DNA of 64,000 nt from [Eubacterium] yurii subsp. margaretiae ATCC 43715 (lineage in GTDB: Bacteria > Bacillota > Clostridia > Peptostreptococcales > Filifactoraceae). Under the pieces are notes generated by a model. The model worked only from the letters and a program-made list of their open reading frames with translations, was not told where the DNA came from and ran no database searches. How positions within the stretch are numbered: position 1 is the first letter of the stretch; the number at the start of each line of letters is the position of its first letter. The position numbers were made by a program, and so were the translations under genes. The stretch lies in the NCBI GenBank assembly GCA_000146855.1, contig GL405246.1, positions 1,456,440 to 1,520,439 on the forward strand. Reading direction: 5' to 3'. Below are positions 9,664 through 18,151 of the stretch, piece after piece.

Positions 9664-10581
9664 ATGATTTACAATAACATTACACAAACAATAGGAAATA
9701 CAGCAATAATAAAATTGAATAATTTAGAACTTGGAGACAATGTCGCTGATATATATGCTAAACTTGAATATTTCAATCCGGCAGGCTCTGTAAAAGATAG
9801 AGCAGCTTACTATATGATAAGTGACTTTGAAAAAAAAGGTCTTATTAAAAAAGGTGATACCTTGGTAGAAGCTACTAGCGGAAACACAGGTATAGGGATT
9901 GCGATGGTTTCAAGGGCTCTTGGATACAACTGCATACTTGTAATGCCTGACTCCATGAGTATAGAAAGAAGAAAAATATTAGCTGCCTATGGAGCCAAAC
10001 TTATACTCACACCAGCAGCACAAGGTATGAAAGGCTCTATAGCAAAGGCTGAAGAAATAGCATCTCAAGATGGATATATACTCACAAGACAGTTTGAAAA
10101 TGAAAATAATGTACTTGCACACAAGAGTACAACAGCTATAGAAATAATCAATGACTTTGATACTTTGGATGCCTTTGTAGCCGGTGTTGGAACAGGGGGA
10201 ACAATAACCGGTGTAAGTAGCGTATTGAAAGAAAAAAATTATACTACCAAGATAGTAGCTGTTGAACCTGAAAAATCGACAGTATTGTCTGGAGGAACTC
10301 ATTCACCACATAAAATACAAGGTATATCGGCAGGTTTTGTTCCGGATATTCTTGATTTATCTTTGATAGATGAGTTTGTACAGGTAAGTGATGAAGAGTC
10401 TTATGAAAAAGTAAGATTACTCTCTCAAAAAGAGGGAATACTTGTAGGTATATCTTCTGGCGCTGCATTTGCCGGTGCAATTAAGGTAGCAGAAAAATTA
10501 GGAAAAGGAAAGAAAGTCTTATTTATTGCCCCTGATACAGGTATGAGATACCTAAGTACAGAAGGTTTATTTGATATATAA
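9664..10581 (+). CDS. cysK: Cysteine synthase (O-acetylserine sulfhydrylase)
   Basis: Pyridoxal phosphate enzyme that makes cysteine from O-acetylserine and sulfide, 305 residues. The PLP lysine is Lys44 in NPAGSVKDRA. The loops TSGNTGIG, GTGGTITG and ISSGAA are all present and match the CysK/CysM fold. An AAGGAGG site lies 6 bases before the ATG. It is followed by cysE, so the two steps from serine to cysteine are encoded together under a Cys T-box. Confidence 0.95.
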   Translation: MIYNNITQTIGNTAIIKLNNLELGDNVADIYAKLEYFNPAGSVKDRAAYYMISDFEKKGLIKKGDTLVEATSGNTGIGIAMVSRALGYNCILVMPDSMSIERRKILAAYGAKLILTPAAQGMKGSIAKAEEIASQDGYILTRQFENENNVLAHKSTTAIEIINDFDTLDAFVAGVGTGGTITGVSSVLKEKNYTTKIVAVEPEKSTVLSGGTHSPHKIQGISAGFVPDILDLSLIDEFVQVSDEESYEKVRLLSQKEGILVGISSGAAFAGAIKVAEKLGKGKKVLFIAPDTGMRYLSTEGLFDI

Positions 10582-10635
10582 AAAAATTTTGGGTATTTAA
10601 TAACAGTAAGACTATTTGATATAAAGGATTGGGAT

Positions 10636-11193
10636 ATGGATAATCAAAGATATGGTATTTTAAAAGATTTTATAGAAAATATGAAGGTTGTTAAGCAAAA
10701 GGATCCGGCTGCAACCAACTACTTGAATATTTTAATAAATACGCCGTCTGTTCATGCAGTATTTTGGCATAGAGTAGCACATTTTCTACACAATATTCAC
10801 CTAGTTACCATAGCAAGAACCATATCCCAACTTGCAAGATTTTTTACAGGAATAGAAATACATCCTGCTGCAAAAATAGGCAAGAGACTTTTTATCGACC
10901 ACGGCATGTGCGTAGTGATAGGAGAAACTGCGGAAGTAGGAAATGATGTGCTTATGTATCATAATGTTACATTAGGTGGCACAGGCAATCATCATGGCAA
11001 AAGACATCCCACAGTAAAAAATAATGTCGTTATATCATCAGGAGCTAAGGTCTTAGGTCCTATAACAATAGGAGAAAATTCAAAAATAGGTGCAAATGCT
11101 GTTGTCTTAAAGGACGTACCTGACAATGCCACAGCTGTAGGTATACCTGCAAAGGTAGTAAAGATTAATGACGAAAAGGTGAGCCCTAGTTAA
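10636..11193 (+). CDS. cysE: Serine O-acetyltransferase
   Basis: Acetylates serine with acetyl-CoA to supply O-acetylserine to CysK. It has 185 residues, the short form without a long N-terminal domain. The C-terminal half is a left-handed beta helix of hexapeptide repeats. It includes the catalytic-region motifs [16 protein letters not shown] and [11 protein letters not shown], followed by NHHGKRHPT. It lies 54 bases after cysK with no terminator between, so it is probably cotranscribed and under the same T-box. Confidence 0.95.
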   Translation: MDNQRYGILKDFIENMKVVKQKDPAATNYLNILINTPSVHAVFWHRVAHFLHNIHLVTIARTISQLARFFTGIEIHPAAKIGKRLFIDHGMCVVIGETAEVGNDVLMYHNVTLGGTGNHHGKRHPTVKNNVVISSGAKVLGPITIGENSKIGANAVVLKDVPDNATAVGIPAKVVKINDEKVSPS

Positions 11194-11243
11194 TAAACTT
11201 TGACTTCTATTTTTATAAAACGAAAGGAAATTAAAGAATATTT

Positions 11244-11660
11244 ATGGATAAAAATATAAAGGAAATGTTGGACAAACTAAACAGAGAAGATGAAACCTTA
11301 AAGACTCTTGTAATTGAAGACATGAAAATAATAAAGGCTTATGACGGGAAATCTGAACTTAGTTTGAGAGTTACTGAGAATATGTTAAATGCACATGATA
11401 TGGTGCATGGGGGCGTTATGTTTACTTTAGCTGACAGCGCTTCAGGAGCTGCCTGTGTATCTTATGGCAAGAAAATTGTCACTCTAAGCTCAAATATGAA
11501 TTTCTTAAAGTCCATTGACACAGGAACAATGATAGCTAAAGGCGAGGTAGTGCATAATGGAAACAGCACTATGGTAGTGGATGTCAACGTAAGTAGACAG
11601 GAAGATGATAAACTTCTTGCAACAGCATCATTTACAATGTTTGTAATAGGTAAATATTAA
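11244..11660 (+). CDS. PaaI-like hotdog-fold thioesterase
   Basis: Small single-domain hotdog protein of 138 residues. The motif HGGVMFTLADSASG (from residue 55) is the PaaI/YdiI-type active-site helix, with His55, Gly56 and the acidic residue Asp64. Such enzymes hydrolyse aryl- or acyl-CoA thioesters. The substrate cannot be told from sequence. It follows cysE by 50 bases and precedes a bidirectional terminator, so it may be the last gene of the cys transcript. Confidence 0.85.
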   Translation: MDKNIKEMLDKLNREDETLKTLVIEDMKIIKAYDGKSELSLRVTENMLNAHDMVHGGVMFTLADSASGAACVSYGKKIVTLSSNMNFLKSIDTGTMIAKGEVVHNGNSTMVVDVNVSRQEDDKLLATASFTMFVIGKY

Positions 11661-11704
11661 AAAAAGTAGGAGTGAAGTGTGATTTTCATTCCTACTTTTT
11701 TGTA
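11661..11704. terminator. Bidirectional terminator
   Basis: The inverted repeat aaaaagtagga/tcctactttttt, with a loop of about 16 bases, has T-runs on both strands. It separates the plus-strand cys/thioesterase genes from the convergent nucleoside transporter operon. Confidence 0.85.
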
Positions 11705-11766
11705 TTTGAGTATTAAATACTAATATTCATTTGTTTAATAGACATTTTTTTATTAGACTCTATAAC

Positions 11767-12732
11767 TTATCTTTTACCTTTGTCGTAAATCTCCCCTGCT
11801 GCCTTAGGTCCTACATCCTTACCACTAAATATTATCAAAGCTATAATTGTAATCACATAAGGTAACAATAGGTAAAACTCATTTGGCATTAGTCTTATAG
11901 CACTTATGTTAAACTTCTCAGCTATTGAGTCGGAATACAATGCGAATATCTGAGCAAATCCAAAGAACAAACCCGCAAATAATGTAGGGAAAGGTCTCCA
12001 CTTACCAAATATCAATGATGCCAAAGCTATGAAACCTATACCGTGTATGCTTGTAATTGTATATTGTGTATCTTGAGTAAGCACCATAAGTCCCCCTGCA
12101 AGCCCTGCCAAAGCACCTGAAGTGAGAACTCCTATATATCTAAGCTTGTACACATTCATACCCAACGAATCTATTGCATGAGGATTTTCACCTGTACCTC
12201 TGAGTCTTAGTCCCAGTGTAGTCCTATACATTATAAACCAAGTTACAATAACAATTACATAAGTCAAATAGACAGGAACATACATCCTTTTGAAAAAGAA
12301 ATCACCAATTATAGGAATTTCAGATAAAATAGGAATATTTGTCTTTGTAAATCCTTGTCTAAATGCCAAAGTTCTTTGTTGTCCAAAGATTATTCCACAA
12401 AGATATATAGTGACACCGCCTGCAAATATATTGATTGCCGTACCTGATATAGTCTGATCGGCACGAAGATTAATACAAAGATAAGCATGTATAAGTGAAA
12501 CCAAAATACCTGCTATAAGTGCAACTACGAGCGAAATCCACGGCGCAATAGAAAAAGTATTTTCAAGAAATGCCAAGGCTGTCGCTCCTGCAAAGCCTCC
12601 AACCATCATTATCCCTTCAATACCGACATTTACTATACCTGATCTTTCAGAGTATAGCCCCCCTATTGCCGCTATAATTATCGGAGCTGAATAAATCAAG
12701 GTAGATTGAATTATTGATGCTAATAAATCCAT
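11767..12732 (-). CDS. Nucleoside-type ABC transporter permease (NupQ-like)
   Basis: Integral membrane permease of the branched-chain/BmpA-associated type, 321 residues with about eight to nine hydrophobic segments. It shows YSERSGIVNVGIEGIMMVGG near the N-terminus and the coupling segment LRLRGTGENPHAIDSLGMNV, both typical of the second permease of guanosine/purine nucleoside importers such as B. subtilis NupQ. The start overlaps the end of the first permease gene by one base. It is the last gene of a three-gene operon. The exact substrate is inferred from family. Confidence 0.85.
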   Translation of the reverse strand: MDLLASIIQSTLIYSAPIIIAAIGGLYSERSGIVNVGIEGIMMVGGFAGATALAFLENTFSIAPWISLVVALIAGILVSLIHAYLCINLRADQTISGTAINIFAGGVTIYLCGIIFGQQRTLAFRQGFTKTNIPILSEIPIIGDFFFKRMYVPVYLTYVIVIVTWFIMYRTTLGLRLRGTGENPHAIDSLGMNVYKLRYIGVLTSGALAGLAGGLMVLTQDTQYTITSIHGIGFIALASLIFGKWRPFPTLFAGLFFGFAQIFALYSDSIAEKFNISAIRLMPNEFYLLLPYVITIIALIIFSGKDVGPKAAGEIYDKGKR

Positions 12733-13814
12733 TATTTCTTACCCCCTTTTATTTTTTCCAATATATCTAAGATGCCTGCTCTCATCGCAATAAATATTAT
12801 TATCATAGATGAAATAATGACTGCTATTGCATCAGGTACATTCTTTGCACCCATTAAAGGTTGTGCAGCCTTTAAGGCAGCCAATAGCAAACCTCCAAAT
12901 AAAGAGCCAAGCGCTGTATTACCACCTATCAGCGCAACCGCAATTCCATCAAAACCGTAGTTTTCAAAAGCAAGCAAGACTCTACCATATCCAAATGTGC
13001 CGGAAACGAGCAATACTCCTGCAAGTCCTGAAAAAGCTCCGGCAATAGCCATTGATTGAGCTGCCCTTTCCTTTACCTTCATGCCTGCATACTCAGCAGC
13101 AAAAGGATTGTATCCAACAGCTTTGAGCTCATATCCATAATTAGTCTTATTAATAATATAGTTAAAAAGATATATAGATAAAATCACCAGTATAAATCCG
13201 AAATGAAGCCTTGAACCGCTTGTTAAGTGTTTCAAAAACTCACTTTGAAGCAGTCCTCCACTATGTATGTCTACAGTCTTTACTGATGTACTACCCGGTA
13301 ACATCTTCAAAAACATTGCTGACATATACATAGCTGTATAGTTGAGCATTATCGTCACTACGACTTCGTGGACATTGTACTTTGCCTTCAAAAATCCGGC
13401 AATATATCCCCAGATGGCACCTGCCAAAGTCCCACCACATACTACTATTGGAAGCAATAATATAGCAGGTAAATCTATAAGCACGCCAAGTATTGCAGAT
13501 ACCATGGCACCTACCATTACCTGACCTTCAGCACCTATATTGAAAAGCCCTGTCCTAAACGCAAAAGCAACCGACAAACCTGTCAATATTATAGGCATAG
13601 CATATACAAAGTATTCGCCTACCATTCTTGGAGTAAAAAAACCCTTCGATGAGCCTATTCTGTCAATATTTATTCCTGTTACCGCTCTTATTATAGACTT
13701 AAACAATATTGACGGATCCTGACCTGTAATTACCATTATTATGACTCCGGATAAAAATCCCAAAAATATGGCTATAACCGGAATAAGTATATTTTTATTT
13801 TTATCGTTCATCAC
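12732..13814 (-). CDS. Nucleoside-type ABC transporter permease (NupP-like)
   Basis: First permease of the same importer, 360 residues with many transmembrane segments. The motifs FRTGLFNIGAEGQVMVGA and LKAVGYNPFAAEYAGM match the NupP/YufP family. It overlaps the ATPase gene stop by four bases and the second permease gene by one base, which argues for translational coupling in one operon. Confidence 0.87.
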   Translation of the reverse strand: MMNDKNKNILIPVIAIFLGFLSGVIIMVITGQDPSILFKSIIRAVTGINIDRIGSSKGFFTPRMVGEYFVYAMPIILTGLSVAFAFRTGLFNIGAEGQVMVGAMVSAILGVLIDLPAILLLPIVVCGGTLAGAIWGYIAGFLKAKYNVHEVVVTIMLNYTAMYMSAMFLKMLPGSTSVKTVDIHSGGLLQSEFLKHLTSGSRLHFGFILVILSIYLFNYIINKTNYGYELKAVGYNPFAAEYAGMKVKERAAQSMAIAGAFSGLAGVLLVSGTFGYGRVLLAFENYGFDGIAVALIGGNTALGSLFGGLLLAALKAAQPLMGAKNVPDAIAVIISSMIIIFIAMRAGILDILEKIKGGKK

Positions 13815-15370
13815 TTGGCCTCCGTTTTATTTTCTTGCAATTGTTTCATAGCCTCTTCCTTGCTGAGACCTGCCATCATAAGTCCAAGAAGATTTTCATT
13901 AACCTCATGTGCTTCAACTATACCCGTTATCTTTCCATCATGTATTACGGCAATTACATCGGACAAGTCGATTACTTCGTCAAGTTCCAATGACATGAGC
14001 AATACTGCATCGTTGTTATCTCTTCTTTCCACAAGTCTCTTATGAATATACTCAATTGCACCTATATCCAAGCCTCTTGTAGGTTGAGCGGCTATCAAAA
14101 GCTCAGGCTTTCTGTTAATCTCTCTTGCAATAATCGCCTTTTGCTGATTTCCACCGGACATCTGCCTTGTGACTGTCTTAGAGCCAAGAGATGACCTAAT
14201 GTCAAACTCTCCTATTAACCTGTCTGAAAGTATAGTTCTTTCTTTAAACTTGATTCTTCCCTTTTGTGAGAGTTCATCGGTATAGTAAGTTTGCAAAGCT
14301 ATATTTTCTTCAAGATTAAAATCAAGTACCAGGCCGTACTTATGTCTATCCTCAGGTATATGACCTATACCTGCAAGAGTTTTTTGTCTGATTGTCCTGT
14401 CAGTTATGTCCTTGCCATCCAAGAAAATTTTTCCACTTTCTACCTTTGTAAGCCCTGTTATAGCTTCTATTATCTCACTTTGACCATTGCCGTCTATACC
14501 GCATATACAAAAAATCTGACCTTTTTTCACTTCAAAACTGACATTTTTTACAGCCTCTATATTTCTTGCATTTTTCACAGTAATATTATCAACTTTTAAG
14601 ACCACATCTGACGGATGATACTCACCTTTTTCGACATTGAAACTGACATCTCTACCAACCATCATCTTTGCCATCTCATTTTCTGTTGTTTCAGCAACAT
14701 CTATAGTACCTATGTACTTTCCTTTTCTAAGTACTGTACACCTGTCAGCTACCTGTTTTATCTCTTTCAACTTATGTGTTATGAGTATTATAGATTTTCC
14801 TTCATCTATAAGTCTCCTCATTATACTTATGAGCTCCTGTATCTCCTGTGGTGTAAGCACAGCTGTAGGCTCATCGAAGATAAGTATGTTTGCATTTCTG
14901 TAGAGAGTTTTTAATATCTCTACTCTTTGTTGCATTCCCACAGTAATATCTGAAATCTTAGCATCAAGATCAACGTTGAGTCCATATTGCTCACTGAGTT
15001 TTTTTACGACTTCTTTGGCTTTTTTCAAATCTATTCTGCCAAAGCTCTTCTTAGGTTCCATTCCAAGAATGATATTTTCGACAACTGTGAAGTTATCCAC
15101 CAACTTAAAATGTTGATGCACCATTCCTATTCCCAATTTATTGGCAATATTTGGATTGGATATATTAACCTGTTCTCCGTTTATCTTGATTATTCCGCTG
15201 TCAGGTTGATACAAACCAAAAAGTATACTCATCAGCGTAGACTTGCCAGCTCCGTTTTCTCCAAGCAGTGCATGAATCTCGCCTTTTCTTAGCTGTATAC
15301 TGATGTCATCATTGGCTTTTATACCTGGGAATTGTTTTGTAATATTAAGCATTTCTATTACATATTCCAT
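13811..15370 (-). CDS. Nucleoside-type ABC transporter ATPase (NupO-like)
   Basis: Double ABC ATPase of 519 residues, as in sugar and nucleoside importers. The first domain has GENGAGKST and VGMQQRVEILK with LIFDEPTAVLTP. The second has the degenerate CGIDGNGQSE loop and QMSGGNQQKAIIAREI, the usual asymmetry in this family. It is the promoter-proximal gene of the operon. No BmpA-type substrate-binding lipoprotein is encoded next to it in this window, which is unusual because that gene normally comes first. An ACAAGGAG site precedes the ATG. Confidence 0.88.
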   Translation of the reverse strand: MEYVIEMLNITKQFPGIKANDDISIQLRKGEIHALLGENGAGKSTLMSILFGLYQPDSGIIKINGEQVNISNPNIANKLGIGMVHQHFKLVDNFTVVENIILGMEPKKSFGRIDLKKAKEVVKKLSEQYGLNVDLDAKISDITVGMQQRVEILKTLYRNANILIFDEPTAVLTPQEIQELISIMRRLIDEGKSIILITHKLKEIKQVADRCTVLRKGKYIGTIDVAETTENEMAKMMVGRDVSFNVEKGEYHPSDVVLKVDNITVKNARNIEAVKNVSFEVKKGQIFCICGIDGNGQSEIIEAITGLTKVESGKIFLDGKDITDRTIRQKTLAGIGHIPEDRHKYGLVLDFNLEENIALQTYYTDELSQKGRIKFKERTILSDRLIGEFDIRSSLGSKTVTRQMSGGNQQKAIIAREINRKPELLIAAQPTRGLDIGAIEYIHKRLVERRDNNDAVLLMSLELDEVIDLSDVIAVIHDGKITGIVEAHEVNENLLGLMMAGLSKEEAMKQLQENKTEAK

Positions 15371-15393
15371 AACAATACTCCTTGTGTTGATTT

Positions 15394-15431
15394 AATTGCC
15401 GTTTCCATACTAAATACGAAAAACGGCAATT
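15394..15431 (-). repeat. Inverted repeat in the leader of the nucleoside transporter operon
   Basis: Perfect 11-bp arms (aattgccgttt 15394-15404, aaacggcaatt 15421-15431) with a 16-base loop lie about 25 bases before the ATPase start. On the minus strand it has no U-tract, so it is more likely a regulatory hairpin or operator than a terminator. I see no purine riboswitch here. Confidence 0.6.
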
Positions 15432-15494
15432 ATAATTATATTATCTACAACTTCATGACATAAGGAAGTTACGAAGTCAAAATAAAAATATAAC

Positions 15495-16274
15495 TTATAT
15501 GTTTATAGTAAATATATTTTTTATTCCCTTTTCTCTTGCATATTTTTCAAGATTTTCCACCTCTTGTCGTGTTGGCATACATGATGCAAGGGACTTTGGA
15601 TCTCTTGCACCCTTTATATGCACTCTGATGAGTTTGAACAGTATGTCTTCCTCATCTTTTATGATTTCAGCTATCTTGTCCACGACAATATGCGCATCAT
15701 AGAAATTCTTGATGTATACGAGCCTTACTTCTTCTACCTTTTTCATCTTCACAAGATTTGCAAGGTTTTCAAAATTATCGTAAGATTTATCATCACTTTC
15801 AAGCTTATATTCTGCTTTTAAAGCACCTGAGTGATTTTTCCTATCAAAGCAAAGATATTTTAATCCTGCTCCATATCCCTTAACATCGAATAAGAACTTG
15901 TCCGTATGTTCTACCATTTCCTTTTTTTCATCTATATCAAAGTATCCGTTGGTATCTATATAACAAGTTAGACCAAGTTTGTGTACCTCTTTGAAAAGTA
16001 TGACCAATTTATCACTGTGAATAGTAGCCTCTCCTCCTGACATTGTAATCCCTCTGATGAAAGGCATATTATTTTTGATTTTATCAATCAAAGTTTCTAT
16101 TGTCATATTATGCGTATCATCATTTGAAAATCCTATCATCTCCGGATTATGACAGTAAAGACAGTTGATATTGCAACCCTGTAAAAAAATACTTGTTCTA
16201 TTGCCCTGTCCCTCCACATTTGAAAATGGTATTATCCTGTGAACAGGTAAAATTATATTTTTTAAATCTTCCAT
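15495..16274 (-). CDS. yjjW: YjjW-family glycyl radical enzyme activase
   Basis: Radical SAM activase that would install the glycyl radical on the YjjI-like protein encoded just upstream. It has 259 residues. The cluster motif is Cys34-x3-Cys38-x2-Cys41 (LQGCNINCLYCHNP), followed by GITMSGGEAT for SAM binding. RIIPFSNVEGQG at the N-terminus is like YjjW of E. coli. The E. coli protein, as I recall it, has a ferredoxin-like insert with two further Cys clusters between CHNP and the SGGEAT region. This protein has only a short linker there and lacks them. It starts three bases after the yjjI stop. The NrdG alternative was weighed and is less likely. Confidence 0.85.
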   Translation of the reverse strand: MEDLKNIILPVHRIIPFSNVEGQGNRTSIFLQGCNINCLYCHNPEMIGFSNDDTHNMTIETLIDKIKNNMPFIRGITMSGGEATIHSDKLVILFKEVHKLGLTCYIDTNGYFDIDEKKEMVEHTDKFLFDVKGYGAGLKYLCFDRKNHSGALKAEYKLESDDKSYDNFENLANLVKMKKVEEVRLVYIKNFYDAHIVVDKIAEIIKDEEDILFKLIRVHIKGARDPKSLASCMPTRQEVENLEKYAREKGIKNIFTINI

Positions 16275-16277
16275 CTC

Positions 16278-17804
16278 TTAGGCTTCCATAGTCCTTAGTG
16301 TTCTGTCAAACACTTGTGCATTTTCATCAGTTCCACTACCAAACCATGTAGTATCTTGAAGTACAGCTTCTCCACGTCTTGCCTTTTCAACCTCGCTCTT
16401 TTTCACAAGGTAACCTGTAACTCTTATAAGATCAGTATTTTTCTCATAAGTCGTGATATATCTATATCCAAGTGCAAATGCCCCGTCAATTATATCAAGA
16501 AGAGCGTCAAGATGATCTTCATAAGTTTGGTCAAATGCGTATAAATCTCCTGTACCTGATGGGAAATACTTGTGGAAAGGTGCAGATTGTTTCAATTGTT
16601 CCAAAAGTGCAGGCTCCTGACCTACTTTAACCCTATGAGCAGGAGTGTTGTTCTTATCTTCTTCGTCCAATGATGCCCCAACCTGTGCATGTAGAAGATA
16701 GATGTCTCCTGTTCTTTCGCTGTAAACGCCTTTATGAGCATTATTTAACTCTTGCAACTTCTCCATTATCGCAGTTGCGATTTCGTCTCCACGTGAAGAT
16801 TTACCAAATGTCTCATTTATTCCTTCTTTTTCAAGCAGATTGTTTACCGCATCTGCAAGGCCTACTATGGCAAACATTCCTGAGAAGTTTTCCCTCTTTA
16901 AAAATCCTTCATCAACCAAAAAACTTGACTCAAAGAAATTTGACTTTTCAACTATATATTTTATTCTCTTATCAATAGTTGAAAGTGCAAGATTGGCAAC
17001 CTTGGGAAGGAGATTGTTTACCATATCATCCACTGTCTTAGCGGACTTAGCAATAGTTCCAAGTCTAAGTCTTGTAAGTGTATATGCCCCGCCACAAAGC
17101 GGAAGTGCATTATAACAGCTTGCAAGTGCATAATCTCCAAGGTCTTTAGTATAGTAAGGATCATTTGCAAAAGACGGCTTAGAAACCTTAAGACAAGCAA
17201 GAGCAGCCAACTTTGCAAACTCCCTGTCAGTTTTTTCCTTATCATACTTTATTGACATATTTGGAGTTGCATTTTCAAGTTCAATTATAGCCTTTAATAT
17301 CATCTTTCCGGCTCTTGTACTGTAAGGTCCTATGTCAGCATGGCAAAAAGAATCTGTTATTACCTTATCTATATGATTTAAAAATCTCTTTATCTTCACA
17401 TAGTCCTCTTCTTCATTAGTGATGAAAGGCTCAAGCAATGTGTCAATATGACCTATAAATACAGGGAATGACGTTATAGATGGCACATGAGAATATAAAA
17501 TCAGCAAACCGTCCAAACATTCATCAAGATTTGTTGGTGGTTTCAAATCCAAGAATTTGCAACCGTTTTTTATATATACATCATAATCAGGAAGTATATA
17601 TCTCGGTCTGTACATCGCATAGCCTTCGTTAAGGTCACAAATCATCTGATTGTTGATATATTCCATCTCTTCATCTGTATATCCCAAAAGCTCTCTTGGA
17701 TCAAAAAGTCTTTCTGCAATATTTGCTATCGTATATAATTTTTGTTGATATGTTAAAGATTTACTTGTGACAGCTTCAAGTATATCTTCAATTTTAGAAA
17801 CCAT
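16278..17804 (-). CDS. yjjI: YjjI-family glycyl radical enzyme
   Basis: Predicted glycyl radical enzyme of unknown reaction, 508 residues. The radical site is Gly464 in IRVTGYLVKKSE. The likely thiyl cysteine is Cys230 in ASCYNALPL. Further family marks are ICDLNEGYAMYRPRYILPDY near the N-terminus, SFLVDEGFL and a TTWFGSG tail after the radical loop. It lacks the ATP-cone and the length of NrdD, and the whole chain follows E. coli YjjI. It has CCTCC/GGAGG before the ATG. It pairs with yjjW and sits beside a nucleoside importer operon. In E. coli the same pair borders the deo nucleoside genes, so a link to (deoxy)nucleoside or pentose metabolism is a reasonable inference. Confidence 0.9.
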   Translation of the reverse strand: MVSKIEDILEAVTSKSLTYQQKLYTIANIAERLFDPRELLGYTDEEMEYINNQMICDLNEGYAMYRPRYILPDYDVYIKNGCKFLDLKPPTNLDECLDGLLILYSHVPSITSFPVFIGHIDTLLEPFITNEEEDYVKIKRFLNHIDKVITDSFCHADIGPYSTRAGKMILKAIIELENATPNMSIKYDKEKTDREFAKLAALACLKVSKPSFANDPYYTKDLGDYALASCYNALPLCGGAYTLTRLRLGTIAKSAKTVDDMVNNLLPKVANLALSTIDKRIKYIVEKSNFFESSFLVDEGFLKRENFSGMFAIVGLADAVNNLLEKEGINETFGKSSRGDEIATAIMEKLQELNNAHKGVYSERTGDIYLLHAQVGASLDEEDKNNTPAHRVKVGQEPALLEQLKQSAPFHKYFPSGTGDLYAFDQTYEDHLDALLDIIDGAFALGYRYITTYEKNTDLIRVTGYLVKKSEVEKARRGEAVLQDTTWFGSGTDENAQVFDRTLRTMEA

Positions 17805-17826
17805 TTTTTCCTCCTGCTGTTACTCT

Positions 17827-17857
17827 AATAATTTATACAAAGAATGTATAAATTATT
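17827..17857 (-). repeat. Hairpin in the yjjI leader
   Basis: Perfect 12-bp arms (aataatttatac 17827-17838, gtataaattatt 17846-17857) with a 7-base loop lie about 22 bases before the yjjI start. The remainder of the interval 17858-18151 is very AT-rich, without a gene that I can support. Confidence 0.6.
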
Positions 17858-18151
17858 CAAAATCTTATGTGCTAAACTTCTTTAAAGTAATAATTCGCAT
17901 TAATAATTTATGATTAAATATAATAAGACTATTAATACATCAAATTTTTTATAAGCAAAGCTTAGCATCATCTTTAAAATACAAAATCATTTATATTAAT
18001 TTTTCATAGAAAATCTCATTGAAATATAATATCCTTGTATCATAATATTATACTATAAATTCAACCTCAATACTACTAAAATTTAAAAGAAAAATAATTA
18101 ATTTACATTCTTATATTCATTGATAAAACTTAAGTCAGAATAAATTTTGCA

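Noticed and set aside
15371..15494. Purine riboswitch ahead of the nucleoside transporter
   Set aside because: Only a simple hairpin is seen; the conserved purine-aptamer loops are absent.
15495..16274. NrdG activase
   Set aside because: The N-terminal RIIPFSNVEGQG and GITMSGGEAT fit YjjW, and the protein is longer than NrdG.
16278..17804. Anaerobic ribonucleotide reductase NrdD
   Set aside because: The chain is 508 residues, lacks the ATP-cone and matches YjjI over its whole length, including ICDLNEGYAMYRPRYILPDY and the RVTGY radical loop.
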